Positions 12,401-21,038 of a stretch of DNA of 64,000 nucleotides are shown piece by piece. The notes under the pieces were generated by a model. That model saw only the letters and a list, made by a program, of their open reading frames with translations. It ran no database searches and had not been told where the DNA came from. The position numbers and the translations under genes are program-made. The stretch spans positions 496,001 to 560,000 of the forward strand of contig NZ_AQGV01000015.1 in the NCBI RefSeq assembly GCF_014858725.1, read 5' to 3'. Each line of letters begins with the position of its first letter. The stretch's first letter is position 1. Origin of the DNA: Pseudoalteromonas aurantia 208 (GTDB lineage: Bacteria; Pseudomonadota; Gammaproteobacteria; Enterobacterales; Alteromonadaceae).

Positions 12401-14293
12401 TGTGCACTGTGTATCATCCAATATATAGCTGATCCGCTGATCTGGATACTCTGGGTTGAGTGGCGCATAGGCATAACCTGCTTTTAATATAGCAAGCATA
12501 CTGACAACCATGTCAATAGAGCGTGTTGCAAAAATACCGATAAACCGACTCGGGTTGTCACTGCGTGCTTGTTCAGCTTGTATGTGTGAAGCGAGCGTGT
12601 CAGCACGTTGGTCGAGCTGTGCATAGGTTAACGTATTAGAGTCATCTTGCAGTGCAATATCGTCGGGATAGCGCTGCGCATTTTGCCACACCATATGGTG
12701 AACCGTTGTTTTTAAATTTACTGATGGCGTGTTGTTATGGTCAATTAATAGGCGTTGTGATTCAGCTTCATCTAGAAATACAATGTCGTTATGTGATTGA
12801 TTTAAATCTTGTGTTGTCGCAACCAGTACTTTTTCCATTTGTTGTAAAATACGGTTAGCTTTAACTTGAGTAAGCCAGCTTTGGCAAAAGCTCAGTTTTA
12901 GTAGTAACACATCTTGCTGCTCTACCACGCTGATTGTAAGTGGGTAGTCCACTTTTTCGATCATTTTATTAAATGACCAAGCTAAAACATCAGTGCCTGT
13001 TGGGGTAGGGTAATTCTCAAAGACAAATAAGCTGTGGAATAGCCGAGAACCAGGGTCTTGTAATTCAGACAAGGCTACCCCACTATGGCTGTTCATTTGA
13101 GCAATAGCGTGCTTTAGCTCAGTCAGTAAGTCGCCAATAGACTTTGACTGAGACCAGTTCAGTGCTAGCGGTAATGTATTGATATACAATCCAACGCTTG
13201 AGTGGATCTCATCAATCGGTAACTCGCGCCCAGACACGGTTGTGCCCACAATTGTTTGTGTATCTTGACAATATAATTGAATAATTTTATGCCAAGCAAA
13301 TTGCATAAGCACATTGAGAGTGAGACCTTGCTGTTGCGCAAGTTTTTTGAGTGCACTGTGTAAATCCGAAGGCAGTTTGAGCTCGCAGCTTCCAGCATTG
13401 GTCAAAGCCACTGACTTAGATAAATCGACATGGGTACTTAACATGCGATTCAAGTCATTTGCATGTTCAAATTGCTGTTTCTGAGTTTTCCAATATGTGT
13501 TATCTGTCAGTGTTTGCTGTGCATAATGGCGCTGAGTTGCTTCATATGCTGTTTCCTCAATGACAACTGCAGGTTTTTGTTGAGACAGTAATTGGTAATT
13601 CTTGTGCACAGTTTGCAGTAGTACAGGAAAACTCCAACCATCACTAATACTATGGTGCTCTGTTTTTAATAATGTAAAGTGTTGCGCGCCGCGCTTTATT
13701 ATCTTAAAACGCATTAAGCCAGATTGACTGAGATCAAAAGGGGTATGCCTATCTGATTTTATAATGTCTTCAAGCTGTTGTTGTTGCTGTTGAACCGTTT
13801 GATTGGACCAATCAAGGAATGAGAAATGGCCGTCAGTGAAGCCTGCTCCCCCTTTAATTACTTGTAATATGTCATTTTCCCAGTCAAATGACACGCGCAA
13901 TGCAGGATAACGCATAGAGGCAAGGATCCATGCTTCTTTATATAAATCTAAATCGAGAGATTGGTTGTAATCTATGATTAATTGGACTCGATAAGCATCA
14001 TCATCAGGTTGTACTAAGTGATGATATATAAACCCTTTTTGCATGCTATTAGCAGGGTAAATTCCTTTTATTTCGCTATCAGAAGCAAGTTCGTTGTCTA
14101 AAGCTTGTTCAAAATCTGATTCATTAAAGATACGTTTATCATTTAAAAACTGTAGTAACGTACTTTTGTTTTCTGTTAACCATTCAATCCACTGCGGGCT
14201 CACGCCAGCATCTGAGTGTGCTATTTGTACTTTGTCGCCATTGGCCCAAACTGCGACATTATCCTTTGCTAGTAATTGGCATAAGTTCAACAT
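6419..14293 (-). CDS. altL: NRPS, modules 2 and 3 (C-A-PCP-E-C-A-PCP), predicted Val then Asn
   Basis: A 2624-residue peptide synthetase. An N-terminal TubC-type docking region (about 1-55) precedes a condensation domain (HHSISDG near 210), an adenylation domain (YTSGTTG near 681), a carrier (FRIGGDSI near 1074), an epimerisation domain (HHSIIDVVSWR near 1261, VGWFTTTYP), a second condensation domain (HHSINDG near 1714), a second adenylation domain (near 2180) and a final carrier (RLGGDSI near 2560). The first adenylation code read by alignment to GrsA is D-A-F-W-I-G-A-T-F, one change from a Val code. The second is D-L-T-K-M-G-E-V-G, one change from the Asn code. Predicted output is D-Val then L-Asn, since no E domain follows module 3. 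It starts 3 bases after the previous NRPS stop and ends 2 bases before the next start, so the three synthetases are likely translated together. Confidence 0.95.
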   Translation of the reverse strand: MLNLCQLLAKDNVAVWANGDKVQIAHSDAGVSPQWIEWLTENKSTLLQFLNDKRIFNESDFEQALDNELASDSEIKGIYPANSMQKGFIYHHLVQPDDDAYRVQLIIDYNQSLDLDLYKEAWILASMRYPALRVSFDWENDILQVIKGGAGFTDGHFSFLDWSNQTVQQQQQQLEDIIKSDRHTPFDLSQSGLMRFKIIKRGAQHFTLLKTEHHSISDGWSFPVLLQTVHKNYQLLSQQKPAVVIEETAYEATQRHYAQQTLTDNTYWKTQKQQFEHANDLNRMLSTHVDLSKSVALTNAGSCELKLPSDLHSALKKLAQQQGLTLNVLMQFAWHKIIQLYCQDTQTIVGTTVSGRELPIDEIHSSVGLYINTLPLALNWSQSKSIGDLLTELKHAIAQMNSHSGVALSELQDPGSRLFHSLFVFENYPTPTGTDVLAWSFNKMIEKVDYPLTISVVEQQDVLLLKLSFCQSWLTQVKANRILQQMEKVLVATTQDLNQSHNDIVFLDEAESQRLLIDHNNTPSVNLKTTVHHMVWQNAQRYPDDIALQDDSNTLTYAQLDQRADTLASHIQAEQARSDNPSRFIGIFATRSIDMVVSMLAILKAGYAYAPLNPEYPDQRISYILDDTQCTLVLTQSDLQLRFERLNKAFSCNTVPIDKVQLFEQSRCQIATTSSVDDAYIIYTSGTTGEPKGVVVPHRAIVSLVESTDVINATRDDVYLHMSNPNFDAATFEVWAPLVQGAKLVVAPAHCGAEPDQIATLLQKNAISILWLTRTLFDSLYVQKNNIYDGLKCVISGGETLTPHIVKDIIARDNRPTRLINAYGPTESTTFATFYNCADFTGSVPIGQPINQRKVYLLDDNLTPVPTGVAGELYISGAGLAKGYLNKPELTAERFIDNPFASASDIENGYDKLYKTGDLVRWTFRGELEYIGRNDHQIKLRGFRIELPEIETVLTDQTEIKQGVVTVFEQAGNKQLLAYFIRNEKEAFCEVQLREKLALALPDYMIPTYFMEVEHLPMNNNGKIDFKSLPQPSITASDNYIEATSELEQQLCQIWQQVLGIEKIGVRDDFFRIGGDSIVSIQLVSALRQAGHVLQVKDIIEAPTIAEQAYLLQTQQSHEVTIMTEQGLLEGEFELLPIQNWFFDNLPPNPNHWNQAFTLNVSTTYTHQHIQQALAQLNQQHDMLRCTFETNSNNTVQRYQADHMAPILIHINASDLSTGDEGIHATLTELQSQFDLHQGPLWCAALITHESSKHNRLFLAFHHSIIDVVSWRVISEDLQTLLKNETLADKGTSYRQWVNAVQDYATHNQAQLKYWQQVQSDFSPLESSSDAQQYTIQLAQSDTDKLLREANTGLNTEINDLLLSSLAIALKATFGESTNHIQLEGHGRELIDPQLDVSRTVGWFTTTYPVRLDVAENTIDTIVHTKENLRQIPDKGIGFGSFCLTQQMQAITPQVCFNYLGQLNNNSTEGEWHLSDQNVGYVMTQENAQANSPLLLNINGAVRNGQLDFSVVSKLDQNHTLAFLEHFKSALHQVIDTACKQAQICTLNTPADYGIKDLSWQHLQSLQAKYDIQTIYPANSLQQGFIYHSVNYPNDDAYRVQLVMDIKQTLNVELFIKAWHYTSQQFPILRTAFDWQETLLQVVTKQPSIDHNNFEIIDLSHLDRNCIEREITQLQQQDRQIGFNLQQPGLIRFKLIKQQANHFTLIKTEHHSINDGWSGPMLLQAVSQHYRQLLDGNIPNVTEQLTYLNAQAYYLKHADRSQSFWQQEKQRFGNANAINALLDNTIDFNINRTLEQVECVELQLQGEPLQQLQSVCQQQGVTLNAALQFAWHKLIAIYSADEQTIVGTTVSGREIPVQGIEQAVGLFINTLPLAIDWPADASCRDILKQIQKRVASLNSHSDVSLSRLQNNGERLFHSLFVFENYPAPETTGAWHFRESIEKGDYPLSVVAQQEGDSLSFKMHFNPNWLTTVRANDLLNELSLILSKLCANPEQPHSQLATQTLKQQSLLQSWNNTERAFDATFDLATLFEQHAQATPNAIAIATADGETLSYQALNHRADTLAAYIVESHPDADTCLPADCPIALYFERSVNMLVAILATLKAGGAYVPVSPQYPHSRVEFILEDTQTALVLSDTTLCDTLAPMLDQAQCINVDLCTDPLVDITLTRPNNLERLAYIIYTSGTTGTPKGVMLSQRNALYYLDALTHALGKQYQRIDFSSNYCFDLSVTTTLCPLLHGQQICLYTGDILDVDAYRDHIRTLNVQFVKTTPSLALSIFPDSDTQVATLMLGGEALTEQSVQTLAPYCDAIFDEYGPTEATVGAMLAQAYPRQHQGIGKPYSNVQLHVLSDALLPVPIGAPGELYISGCGVAKGYLNRDELNQERFIANPFSHQPNHTRLYKTGDLARWLNNGDIQYLGRNDEQVKIRGYRVELGEISAVLSALPELKNAVVIDVAHNAGQALAAYIVPHNADEVDIAQLRVSLSQQLPEYMVPSSFTIIEDLPLTGNGKLNRAALPTPTFTDENNYVAPRNELEQQLCDIWQEVLGIEQVGIEDNFFRLGGDSITAIRLMNQCNKTLSLSIPITVLFEHKTVAAIADNCHTQAQGPDIDVPNNSDIEEQTNSIRI

Positions 14294-14296
14294 AAT

Positions 14297-17200
14297 TTAG
14301 ATCTCTAACTGCTGGTTTTTGGTTGTTTTAGGAGTTTTTGCTTTAGGTGCTGCTGATATCACTTTATTCTTTAATTGGGTAAGGTGATCGACACTCAAAC
14401 CTTTGACATCAAAGTCACTGGGAGTGGTCACCGTGCCTTTTTGCGCTGTCTCTAAGGCGACTTGAACGACACGTTTGATTGCTTCTTGAAGCGCCTTTTT
14501 AAAATTAAACGCGGTCTCAGGCGGTAATTGAGCGTCAATTTTGATCCGCAGTTTCTTATCTTGAATAAGGGCATTAATGTCTAGCAATAAATGACTGGTA
14601 TTGCGGTGATCCACCGTACTTGTTTGCAGTGACCCATCAATTTGCCACTCAGATTGCGTTGCGTTTGATAGCTGACCAAGATAATTAAAGCTCAAAGGGG
14701 GAAGCTGCCATTGAGGGTTATGAGTATGATGGGCCCCAAAGCCCACACCTTTGTTAGGCACTTTTCTTAATGCCTCTTTAACTTGAATAATGGTCTGGTT
14801 GATAGTCGTGGCAATATTGAGCTTTAAAGGATACAAGCTTGTAAACCATCCAACGGTGTTGTTGATATCTAAGTCATCACACCATAACTCTCGGCCGTGG
14901 CTTTCTAGCGTAATAATTGGGCTAGATTGTTGTAATGACGTGCCAAGACTTATGGCCAGAGCACTGAGTAACAATTCTTCGATATTGGTGTTGAATCCTT
15001 TGTTCGCTGATGTCAAAAGTTGGTCAGTGAATTGGTTATCAAATTCAAGCCATTGAGTTTGCTTTTCATGGGCTTTGTCTGGTAATTGTGGGGCATGGCT
15101 TAACGTATCCAACCAAAACTGCTGTTCATCAGCATGTAATTGAGCATAGTTAGACATCGCATTTACCCATTGACGATAGCTGCTTCTTTTCTCAATGAGT
15201 GGTTGTTCTTGTAACAGACTTTGTAAGTCTTGCGCAATGATGCGCCATGAGACAGCGTCAATAAGTAAATGATGTACAGCAAAGAAAACACGATTGAAGG
15301 TCTGTGAGTCATCAGTTAATAATATGGCTTGCCACAAGGGACCGTCGGTTAAGTTAAAGTTGGCTTGGTAGTCATTTAATTGTGCAATGAGCGTATCTTC
15401 ACTGAGCGCAGTCGTATCAATGCTAAGCAGTTCGGCCATACCAGTTTCTAGCACATATTGCTGTTGGTGATTTTCAGTATCAAAGCGACAGCGCAGCATA
15501 TCATGCTGCGTACTTAGCTGCTCAAGGGCATGTGATAGTGCATCATAACTCACTGACTTAGGGACGAGTACACTAAAGCATTGGTTCCAGTAATTTGGAT
15601 TCTCTAACGCTAAATTAAAGAACCACGACTGGATCGGAAGGAGTGAAAAGGATCCTGTTAGCGCACCTGTTTCTGTTACTATATGTCGTTGGTTTTCTTT
15701 TAAATCGATTATTCTCAATGCTAATGTTTGTGCGCAAGTACATTCAAAAATGTCTTTCACTTGTAACTCAATTGACTGCTTTCTGAGTTGCGCGACAAGT
15801 TGAATGGTGAGAATTGAATCACCACCGATATTGAAAAAGTCGTCTTTGATGCCGACTTTCTCTCGACCCAATAACGATGCGAACGCATTACATAAGATTT
15901 GCTCAAGCTCTGATGTAGGCTCACAGTATTGACTATCACTTTCGAAGGTTGGCAAAGGCAGTGCTTTACGGTCAATTTTACCGTTACTGGTTAAGGGAAT
16001 TTCATCTAACTCTGTAATGGTTTTTGGGCACATATAATCAGGCAAGTTTGCGACTAAATATGTGCGCAGCTCTGAGGTTGATATCTCTTTATTTGCGGAT
16101 TTTTTAACATACGCGGCTAAGTACTTAGAGGCTTGCTCTTGTCTATCAATAACGACAGCCTGGTCAACACTTGCATGCTGGCTTAAAATACTTTCTATTT
16201 CTCCCAATTCTATTCGATACCCGCGTATCTTTACTTGGCCATCATTTCGGCCGATGTATTCAAGTTCACCCTGTGGCAGTTGCCTAACAACATCACCTGT
16301 TTTATAGAGACGGTTGTAGCCAATACTTTGTTCATCAGCAGTTGCAAATGGATTTGAGATAAAGCGCTCAGTTGAGAGGTCATCGCGATTTAAATACCCA
16401 CGTGCTAACCCAGCTCCCCCAACATAGAGTTCACCTAGAGCACCGACCTCGGTTTGCTGCATGTGTGAGTTGAGTACATAAGCAGTCATATCACTAATAG
16501 GACGGCCAATAAAGGATGCTTTGGTGTTGCTGTGTACTGTGAGCTCTTTGTAAGTTACGTGCACGGTCGTTTCTGTAATACCATACATGTTGATGAGCAA
16601 AGGGTGATTGTTGCCATAGTGTTGCCACCAAGGAAGGAGCATTTCAGAGTTGAGTTTGTCACCGCCAAAAATAACGAACCGCAATGCACTAAAGTCTAAC
16701 GATTGCTCAATAGCTTGATTGCTAAATTCATAAAAAGCACTCGGTGTTTGGTTTAATACCGATATTTTTTGTTGTGAGCATGTTTTAGCAAATGCGGCAA
16801 AATCTCTGATCTGTGACTTTTTAGGAATGAATAAGGCCCCCCCATGGAGCAGTGCGCCCCACATCTCCCAGACGCTAAAGTCGAATGTATAAGCGTGGTA
16901 AAGTACCCACCGATCTGAATGAGTAAATTGAAAGTTCTGTGCTGTAGAGGTGAACAACCTAAGGACGTTATGATGTGTTTGCATGACGCCTTTTGGTTTT
17001 CCTGTGGTTCCCGAGGTGTATATGATGTAGGCAATATCTTGGCTTTGTGGCCCAGATTCAGCGAAACACTGACTGCATTCCATAGCTGCATCAACTTCAA
17101 TTAATTGCGTTGTTATATTAAGCAGTTCAATTTTTTGCTGAACTTCTTGGTGCAACTCACTATCGATGATGAGTAGGGCAGGTGCAGTATCTTGTAGAAT

Positions 17201-18829
17201 GAAATCAGTACGAGTACTGGCATGATCCGGAGACAATGGGATGTATACAGCGCCCACTTTAACAATCGCTAAAATGGCAATTAGCATATCAACGCTCGGC
17301 TCCATATAAAGCGCAATGTGTGCCTGAGCGGGCGTCTGCCCGAGATGCTCAAAGCGGGCATTAATAAGGTTGGCTACTTGATTTGAACGTTGTTCAAGCT
17401 CTCGGTAGCTAAGTTGTGTATGCTCAGTAAAAATTGCGATATTGTCAGGATGAGTATTCACTTGTTGCTGGAATGTGTGGCTAAGAGAAGTCATCTCGGT
17501 GTAGTTTTTAGCTGCATTATTACCATGACTCAGTAACGTATTCTTCTCTGCTTGAGTCAGAATTGGTAAGCTTGCGATACAGCCTTGTTGTTGGCTTTGC
17601 AGCGCTTGTAAAAACCGAAATTGCACATCCCCAAATCGCGACAAGGTTTCAGGTGCAAACATTGCTTTATTAGCGACAATTTTTCGACCTAAGCCACCAG
17701 AAGTTTCAAAGTGTGTGAATTCAATATCAAATTGCGCAATACTTGGTTCGACCGGAATACCTTTGACGATCACGTGTTGTTGACCAAGCTGAGTTTGATA
17801 ACCTTTACGACCAATCATAAGTGGCGTAATGTCTGCGCGTATACCTTTTGTTTTGAGTTTTGCAAGATAATTACAGGTTACATTTATGTATTTTGCGGCG
17901 TTACTGTTGGGCTCGTGACTCAGTAATAACTGTGTGAGCCCACTAGATACTTTCAATACAAGTTCAGACAAACTGAGTGTATCTATGTCAGAAATAGAAA
18001 GTGGCTCGACATCAGAGTAATGACCTAGTAGCAAACGTGTTTTTCTGGTACGTCTTGCCATAGGAATACCAATGGTTAAATCGGTTTGACCTGTCATGTG
18101 ATATAAGGCGGCAAATGTACTTGCGAGCACGACACTAAACGCGGTTACACCATAGTGCTTCGCTGATTCTTTTACCCAGTCGAGCCCTTCGCAGCTTTCC
18201 ACTCGCGTTGACACCCCATCGAAGTGATGTTCAGTTGGTATTGTATCGGGTGTAAAAAATTCAACCGGAAATAGGTCTAAATCAACATCACTGGTCTTAT
18301 CTTGGTATGAATATTTGTATTGAACGTCCAATAAATCGTGCGCACAGTTGTCTAATACCGATTCTAGGCATGCTAATAAGTCACTGACGAGTACTTGCAA
18401 AGACCATTGATCGCAATTGATATGGTGGCCTTTGATCACAAGTATATGCTGGCTATCGTCATTCAATAAATAAAATTGAAAGGTTTCTTTTTCAATGTCA
18501 ATTGTCTGTTCAATTAACTGCTTGGCGATATGTGTAGGAGGTTGCTCACGTAAGTCTTTGGGCACATCTAAGAACGAGAATAAACCATTTTTAATTGCAA
18601 GTTGTGGATGATCATCCCCTTGCGAAATTGAACTATGAATGACAGGGTGGCGATCAATCAGTAACCTTAACGCTTGGTTAAACTGTTCACGCTCAATTTG
18701 GCCACTAAAAGACAGCGCACACGCGACATTGTAGACAGGGTTTAAAGCATCAAGTTGCTGCGCTTGCCACACATGTAGCTGCCGATGGCTTAGCGTTTGT
18801 AGTTCAACTTGTGATATATGCTGAGTCAT
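14297..18829 (-). CDS. altK: NRPS, starter module 1 (Cs-A-PCP-E), predicted Thr
   Basis: A 1510-residue one-module synthetase that should accept the polyene acyl chain. An N-terminal condensation domain (motif HHINCDQWS near 133) is followed by an adenylation domain (YTSGTTG near 605), a carrier (NIGGDSI near 1004) and an epimerisation domain (HHLLIDAVSWR near 1186, ESHGRE, VGWFTSLYP). The code residues read D-F-W-N-I-G-M-V-H plus the invariant Lys, identical to the standard Thr code. In lipopeptides the first condensation domain N-acylates residue 1, and the motif here has Gln where most have Gly (HHxxxDQ). The E domain predicts a C2-inverted, D-allo-type threonine, which is inference. A lysine-rich tail (AKTPKTTKNQQLEI) may dock to the next synthetase. 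The start ATG has an AAAGGA ribosome site. Confidence 0.94.
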   Translation of the reverse strand: MTQHISQVELQTLSHRQLHVWQAQQLDALNPVYNVACALSFSGQIEREQFNQALRLLIDRHPVIHSSISQGDDHPQLAIKNGLFSFLDVPKDLREQPPTHIAKQLIEQTIDIEKETFQFYLLNDDSQHILVIKGHHINCDQWSLQVLVSDLLACLESVLDNCAHDLLDVQYKYSYQDKTSDVDLDLFPVEFFTPDTIPTEHHFDGVSTRVESCEGLDWVKESAKHYGVTAFSVVLASTFAALYHMTGQTDLTIGIPMARRTRKTRLLLGHYSDVEPLSISDIDTLSLSELVLKVSSGLTQLLLSHEPNSNAAKYINVTCNYLAKLKTKGIRADITPLMIGRKGYQTQLGQQHVIVKGIPVEPSIAQFDIEFTHFETSGGLGRKIVANKAMFAPETLSRFGDVQFRFLQALQSQQQGCIASLPILTQAEKNTLLSHGNNAAKNYTEMTSLSHTFQQQVNTHPDNIAIFTEHTQLSYRELEQRSNQVANLINARFEHLGQTPAQAHIALYMEPSVDMLIAILAIVKVGAVYIPLSPDHASTRTDFILQDTAPALLIIDSELHQEVQQKIELLNITTQLIEVDAAMECSQCFAESGPQSQDIAYIIYTSGTTGKPKGVMQTHHNVLRLFTSTAQNFQFTHSDRWVLYHAYTFDFSVWEMWGALLHGGALFIPKKSQIRDFAAFAKTCSQQKISVLNQTPSAFYEFSNQAIEQSLDFSALRFVIFGGDKLNSEMLLPWWQHYGNNHPLLINMYGITETTVHVTYKELTVHSNTKASFIGRPISDMTAYVLNSHMQQTEVGALGELYVGGAGLARGYLNRDDLSTERFISNPFATADEQSIGYNRLYKTGDVVRQLPQGELEYIGRNDGQVKIRGYRIELGEIESILSQHASVDQAVVIDRQEQASKYLAAYVKKSANKEISTSELRTYLVANLPDYMCPKTITELDEIPLTSNGKIDRKALPLPTFESDSQYCEPTSELEQILCNAFASLLGREKVGIKDDFFNIGGDSILTIQLVAQLRKQSIELQVKDIFECTCAQTLALRIIDLKENQRHIVTETGALTGSFSLLPIQSWFFNLALENPNYWNQCFSVLVPKSVSYDALSHALEQLSTQHDMLRCRFDTENHQQQYVLETGMAELLSIDTTALSEDTLIAQLNDYQANFNLTDGPLWQAILLTDDSQTFNRVFFAVHHLLIDAVSWRIIAQDLQSLLQEQPLIEKRSSYRQWVNAMSNYAQLHADEQQFWLDTLSHAPQLPDKAHEKQTQWLEFDNQFTDQLLTSANKGFNTNIEELLLSALAISLGTSLQQSSPIITLESHGRELWCDDLDINNTVGWFTSLYPLKLNIATTINQTIIQVKEALRKVPNKGVGFGAHHTHNPQWQLPPLSFNYLGQLSNATQSEWQIDGSLQTSTVDHRNTSHLLLDINALIQDKKLRIKIDAQLPPETAFNFKKALQEAIKRVVQVALETAQKGTVTTPSDFDVKGLSVDHLTQLKNKVISAAPKAKTPKTTKNQQLEI

Positions 18830-18852
18830 TTATCAATCCTTTCTTAAAATGG

Positions 18853-19605
18853 TTAGCAAAGCGGCATTGGCCACTTATCGTTGTAATTATTATTTGGTGG
18901 AGTTGAGTTTATTTGTTGATTTTCAAACGAATGAAGTAGGTCAATTACGGTATGTCTTTGATTCTCAATATACATATGGTCACCGTTGAACTGGTGAAAA
19001 CAATGTTTAACACAAAATTGAGGCCATGAAGCAATACTCCTATGTGGAACTACAGTGTCTTTATTGGCATGTAAGATATGCACGGGCATTGTTAATAACG
19101 CATCTTTTGTCGCAGTAGGCGGGAATTCTGCTAACTTAAAGTCGCTTCTGAATACGTCTGTAATGAGTTTTGCGACATCATCAGTTAACTTCCTATTAGG
19201 CAGTAAACCATGCTCAATTAAAGCGTGATAAAGTGCTGTGTCACAGAGCTGACTATAGTGCGTATGCGGCTTTTGTTGTGGGGCGCGACATGCGGAAAGA
19301 AACAAAGCTGACGGCAGTACTTTCTGCTTTTTAATCTGATCGCAGGTCAAGTAATACGCGATCATGGCACCAAGGCTGTGACCAAAGAACACTGACTTAT
19401 TATTTTCATTTAGAACGACTTCGTGATTGAGATACTCCAAAAGAGCAGGCCACTGATCCAATGGTACAGTACCTGCTTTTATTCCGCGTCCCGGTAAGTC
19501 CACTGCGTGAAGTGTCCAGTTATTAGGCAGCAATGTTTGCCATTGCCGATATAACACAGACGAACCACCAGCATGATGAAAACAATATAAGTCAACCTTG
19601 TTCAC
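18853..19605 (-). CDS. altJ: Type II thioesterase
   Basis: An alpha/beta hydrolase of the external (type II) thioesterase family, which clears stalled or wrong acyl groups from carrier domains. The nucleophile elbow is GHSLG and the C-terminal His is in NGDHMYIE; the family opening CFHHAGGS sits right at the N-terminus. I chose the GTG at 19605 rather than the ATG at 19641. It gives the usual short N-terminus (about 250 residues), a GGAG site lies 8 bases upstream, and GTG overlaps the upstream stop by 4 bases (GTGA), as at other junctions in this operon. The ATG would add 12 residues and a 40-base overlap. It lies directly before the first NRPS gene, consistent with an editing role. Confidence 0.88.
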   Translation of the reverse strand: MNKVDLYCFHHAGGSSVLYRQWQTLLPNNWTLHAVDLPGRGIKAGTVPLDQWPALLEYLNHEVVLNENNKSVFFGHSLGAMIAYYLTCDQIKKQKVLPSALFLSACRAPQQKPHTHYSQLCDTALYHALIEHGLLPNRKLTDDVAKLITDVFRSDFKLAEFPPTATKDALLTMPVHILHANKDTVVPHRSIASWPQFCVKHCFHQFNGDHMYIENQRHTVIDLLHSFENQQINSTPPNNNYNDKWPMPLC

Positions 19606-20309
19606 AGCTTCATCTCCAAGCAAGGTGTGAAGGCGATACATTGACCATTTAGCAGCGAATTAGTCGTTACAAAATCAGTGATATAGCGTGTTATTTCTTG
19701 GTAACTGCTGACTAATGGGCGTGCACCTAGCACGCCGCCTTTTAATTCACGTTTGCGCTTTTTGGCCTGCTTAGTATCTGCGGCCATCATAGGTAGAACG
19801 AAACTGTTTGCAGTAAACCCCGTGCCCTGATACTCGCGTGCTAACGTCATCATGAAGGCGTTTTGAGCATGATTGCAGACACTTGATGTTGCACTGTGTT
19901 GGTAATTCAAAGTGTCTGACTGCATGAGGAATACTAAGTTTCCACCGTAGACACGAAAGCCGTCAGCCAAGGCTTTCATAGCTTGAAAGCCTTGATTTAA
20001 GTGCCGAGTAATAGCAAAACCAGCTGCTGTATCTGTTGTGACTGCGCGCTCATCAATATTATTTACGGCATGAATAACATGCAAAGGAGATTGCTCTGCA
20101 CGTTGGTCAATAAAGTCACTTAATGCATTACTTAACTCAACTTGAACAGTGTCGTTAAACTTAAATTGTGGTAACTGGGTGAACTGGACAGATAAATTAT
20201 CTGCTGGGTTGATCAGTACCACTAGGTGTTGCTGCGCAATAAGTGTTTCAATTGCGTGCGCATCAAATTCATTGTTCGCATGAAAATACAAATATGTACG
20301 AGAGGTCAT
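19602..20309 (-). CDS. altI: Degenerate SDR-like protein of the polyene set
   Basis: A 235-residue protein with the fold pattern of short-chain reductases (alternating strands, a Thr-Leu-Ala-Arg-Glu helix, a C-terminal GQCIAFTPC strand) but without their working parts. There is no TGxxxGIG nucleotide loop at the N-terminus (it reads TYLYFHANNEFDA). Where the family has YxxxK the sequence reads CNHAQ, so both catalytic residues are gone. It overlaps the preceding SDR by 4 bases and is followed by the thioesterase. In aryl-polyene clusters paired ketoreductase-like genes are common, so it may be a structural partner of the active ketoreductase; that is inference. An unrelated scaffold is possible but less likely given its position. 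Confidence 0.7.
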   Translation of the reverse strand: MTSRTYLYFHANNEFDAHAIETLIAQQHLVVLINPADNLSVQFTQLPQFKFNDTVQVELSNALSDFIDQRAEQSPLHVIHAVNNIDERAVTTDTAAGFAITRHLNQGFQAMKALADGFRVYGGNLVFLMQSDTLNYQHSATSSVCNHAQNAFMMTLAREYQGTGFTANSFVLPMMAADTKQAKKRKRELKGGVLGARPLVSSYQEITRYITDFVTTNSLLNGQCIAFTPCLEMKL

Positions 20310-21025
20310 ACTGCAAGGCCTCCATCTAAACGCACAACAGCACCAGTTTGATAGTTTGAAGCAGTAGATGCTAGGTATAGTGTGGCATCGGATATTTCCT
20401 GTACACTTCCTACTCTGCCAAGTGCAGTATGCGATAGCACGGGTTCAATAATAGATTGAGGTATATGGTCAATCATATCGGTGCTAATAAAAGTGGGCGA
20501 GAGGGCATTACAGTAAATGCCATCTTTACCATATTGGCGGGCAACAGTCCGTGTTAACCCGATAATAGCGCCTTTGGAGCACGCATAATTGGCTTGACCT
20601 TCTCTGCCACTCACGCCACTTTGAGATACCATATTAATAATTTTGCCTTTTTGAGCTTTTTGCATATGCGGCAAAACCGCTTGTGTTAAATGCAATGTGC
20701 CCAAAAAATTAGTAGAGAGGACGTGGTCAAATTGTGCAAACGACATTGTTTGAAATAGGGCATCTTGTGCTACCCCTGCGTTATTGATTAAGACATCGAT
20801 TTTTTGATGACGGGCAATAATTTCGGTAATAGCAGAGGTAATAAAAGCTTGATCTGTTACTGAACCTGAAAGTTGCGTGAAACGGTCATTTTCCAGGCCA
20901 TCAATCGGGTCTGTAGAGCGACATATTCCGTAAACTTGAGCGCCTTCTTGTAAAAAAGAATGCGCAAGACCTTTACCTATACCGCGTGATACACCGGTTA
21001 TTAAAACAATTTGCTGACTAAACAC
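20306..21025 (-). CDS. altH: 3-oxoacyl-ACP reductase (FabG-like SDR)
   Basis: A 239-residue classical short-chain reductase, expected to reduce the beta-keto group after each polyene extension. Visible motifs: ITGVSRGIG (NADPH loop, residues 8-16), NNAG (about 85-88), the catalytic Ser in SQSGVSG, the YACSK active site (about 152-156) and the C-terminal VVRLDGGLAV strand of FabG enzymes. Length is normal for the family. It lies 13 bases after the dehydratase gene and overlaps the degenerate SDR by 4 bases (ATGA). With the dehydratase and ketosynthase it completes an iterative system with no enoyl reductase, which fits a conjugated polyene product. Confidence 0.93.
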   Translation of the reverse strand: MFSQQIVLITGVSRGIGKGLAHSFLQEGAQVYGICRSTDPIDGLENDRFTQLSGSVTDQAFITSAITEIIARHQKIDVLINNAGVAQDALFQTMSFAQFDHVLSTNFLGTLHLTQAVLPHMQKAQKGKIINMVSQSGVSGREGQANYACSKGAIIGLTRTVARQYGKDGIYCNALSPTFISTDMIDHIPQSIIEPVLSHTALGRVGSVQEISDATLYLASTASNYQTGAVVRLDGGLAV

Positions 21026-21038
21026 GTCTGTTTCCTTA

